A stretch of DNA of 5,342 nt from Desulfobacteraceae bacterium (GTDB lineage Bacteria > Desulfobacterota > Desulfobacteria > Desulfobacterales > UBA11574). The position numbers and the translations under genes were made by a program. Below are positions 5,271 through 5,342 of the stretch, in pieces. The stretch spans positions 1-5,342 of the forward strand of contig JABMQM010000576.1 in the NCBI GenBank assembly GCA_013203195.1, in the 5' to 3' direction. How positions within the stretch are numbered: the first letter of the stretch is position 1; every line of letters starts with the position of its first letter. Below the pieces are notes generated by a model. The model worked only from the letters and a program-made list of their open reading frames with translations, made no database searches and was not told the DNA's origin.

Positions 5271-5318
5271 CGAGCGCATTCCCCATCCGCCTCCGGTGGA
5301 CTGCGGGGAATGCGAGCG
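5271..5318. repeat. GC-rich palindrome near the right edge
   Basis: Arms 5275-5284 and 5305-5314 pair perfectly over 10 bases. An inner stem (5286-5291 with 5295-5300, one G-U pair, loop TCC) continues after a small asymmetric bulge: one base on the left, four on the right. Outside, CG (5271-5272) can pair with CG (5317-5318) after two mismatches. An A-run follows on the + strand, so there is no + strand terminator, and the - strand side has no T-run after the stem. It resembles a REP-type palindrome, with no second copy in the window. The remainder of the window to 5342 holds nothing I recognise. Confidence 0.6.
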
Positions 5319-5342
5319 AATAAAAAAATTAACAGAATTCAT

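Overview
The window looks like chromosomal DNA of an anaerobic, Gram-negative bacterium, most likely a Desulfobacterales-like member of the Desulfobacterota (former Deltaproteobacteria). This is inferred from three things: the polyferredoxin/DUF362 pair, the periplasm-directed proteins, and intergenic space full of short hairpin repeats. No 16S or other marker is present, so the assignment is an inference. All four convincing protein genes are on the + strand.

Left part (1-2661): a tightly coupled two-gene unit. The first gene encodes a Tat-exported DUF362 protein. The second encodes a membrane polyferredoxin that joins a NapH/MauN-like membrane half to a NapG/MauM-like exported half, with a twin-arginine pair at the junction. 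The second gene most likely starts at a TTG that overlaps the TGA of the first. Together they look like a membrane electron-transfer module whose partners are not in the window.

Middle (2662-3959): a CACGAAA-rich inverted repeat, then a MltD-type lytic transglycosylase with a C-terminal LysM domain. It acts on peptidoglycan in the periplasm and appears unrelated to the redox pair.

Right part (3960-5342): AT-rich and mostly non-coding, apart from one PilZ-domain (c-di-GMP receptor type) gene. Upstream of it is a near-consensus sigma-54 promoter. A small element in the intergenic region has an intrinsic terminator reading on the - strand, a plausible - strand promoter just beyond it and a competing upstream arm, so it may be a small RNA of about 85 nt. 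A second copy of the element, about 81% identical without gaps, overlaps the 3' end of the PilZ gene and encodes its last 24 residues. After the gene come two hairpin-plus-heptamer modules and a larger palindrome.

The least ordinary items are the NapH-NapG fusion with its internal twin arginine, the repeated terminator/sRNA-like element that has become the tail of a protein, and the sigma-54 promoter of the PilZ gene. No CRISPR array, tRNA, rRNA, transposase or recognisable defence system is visible.
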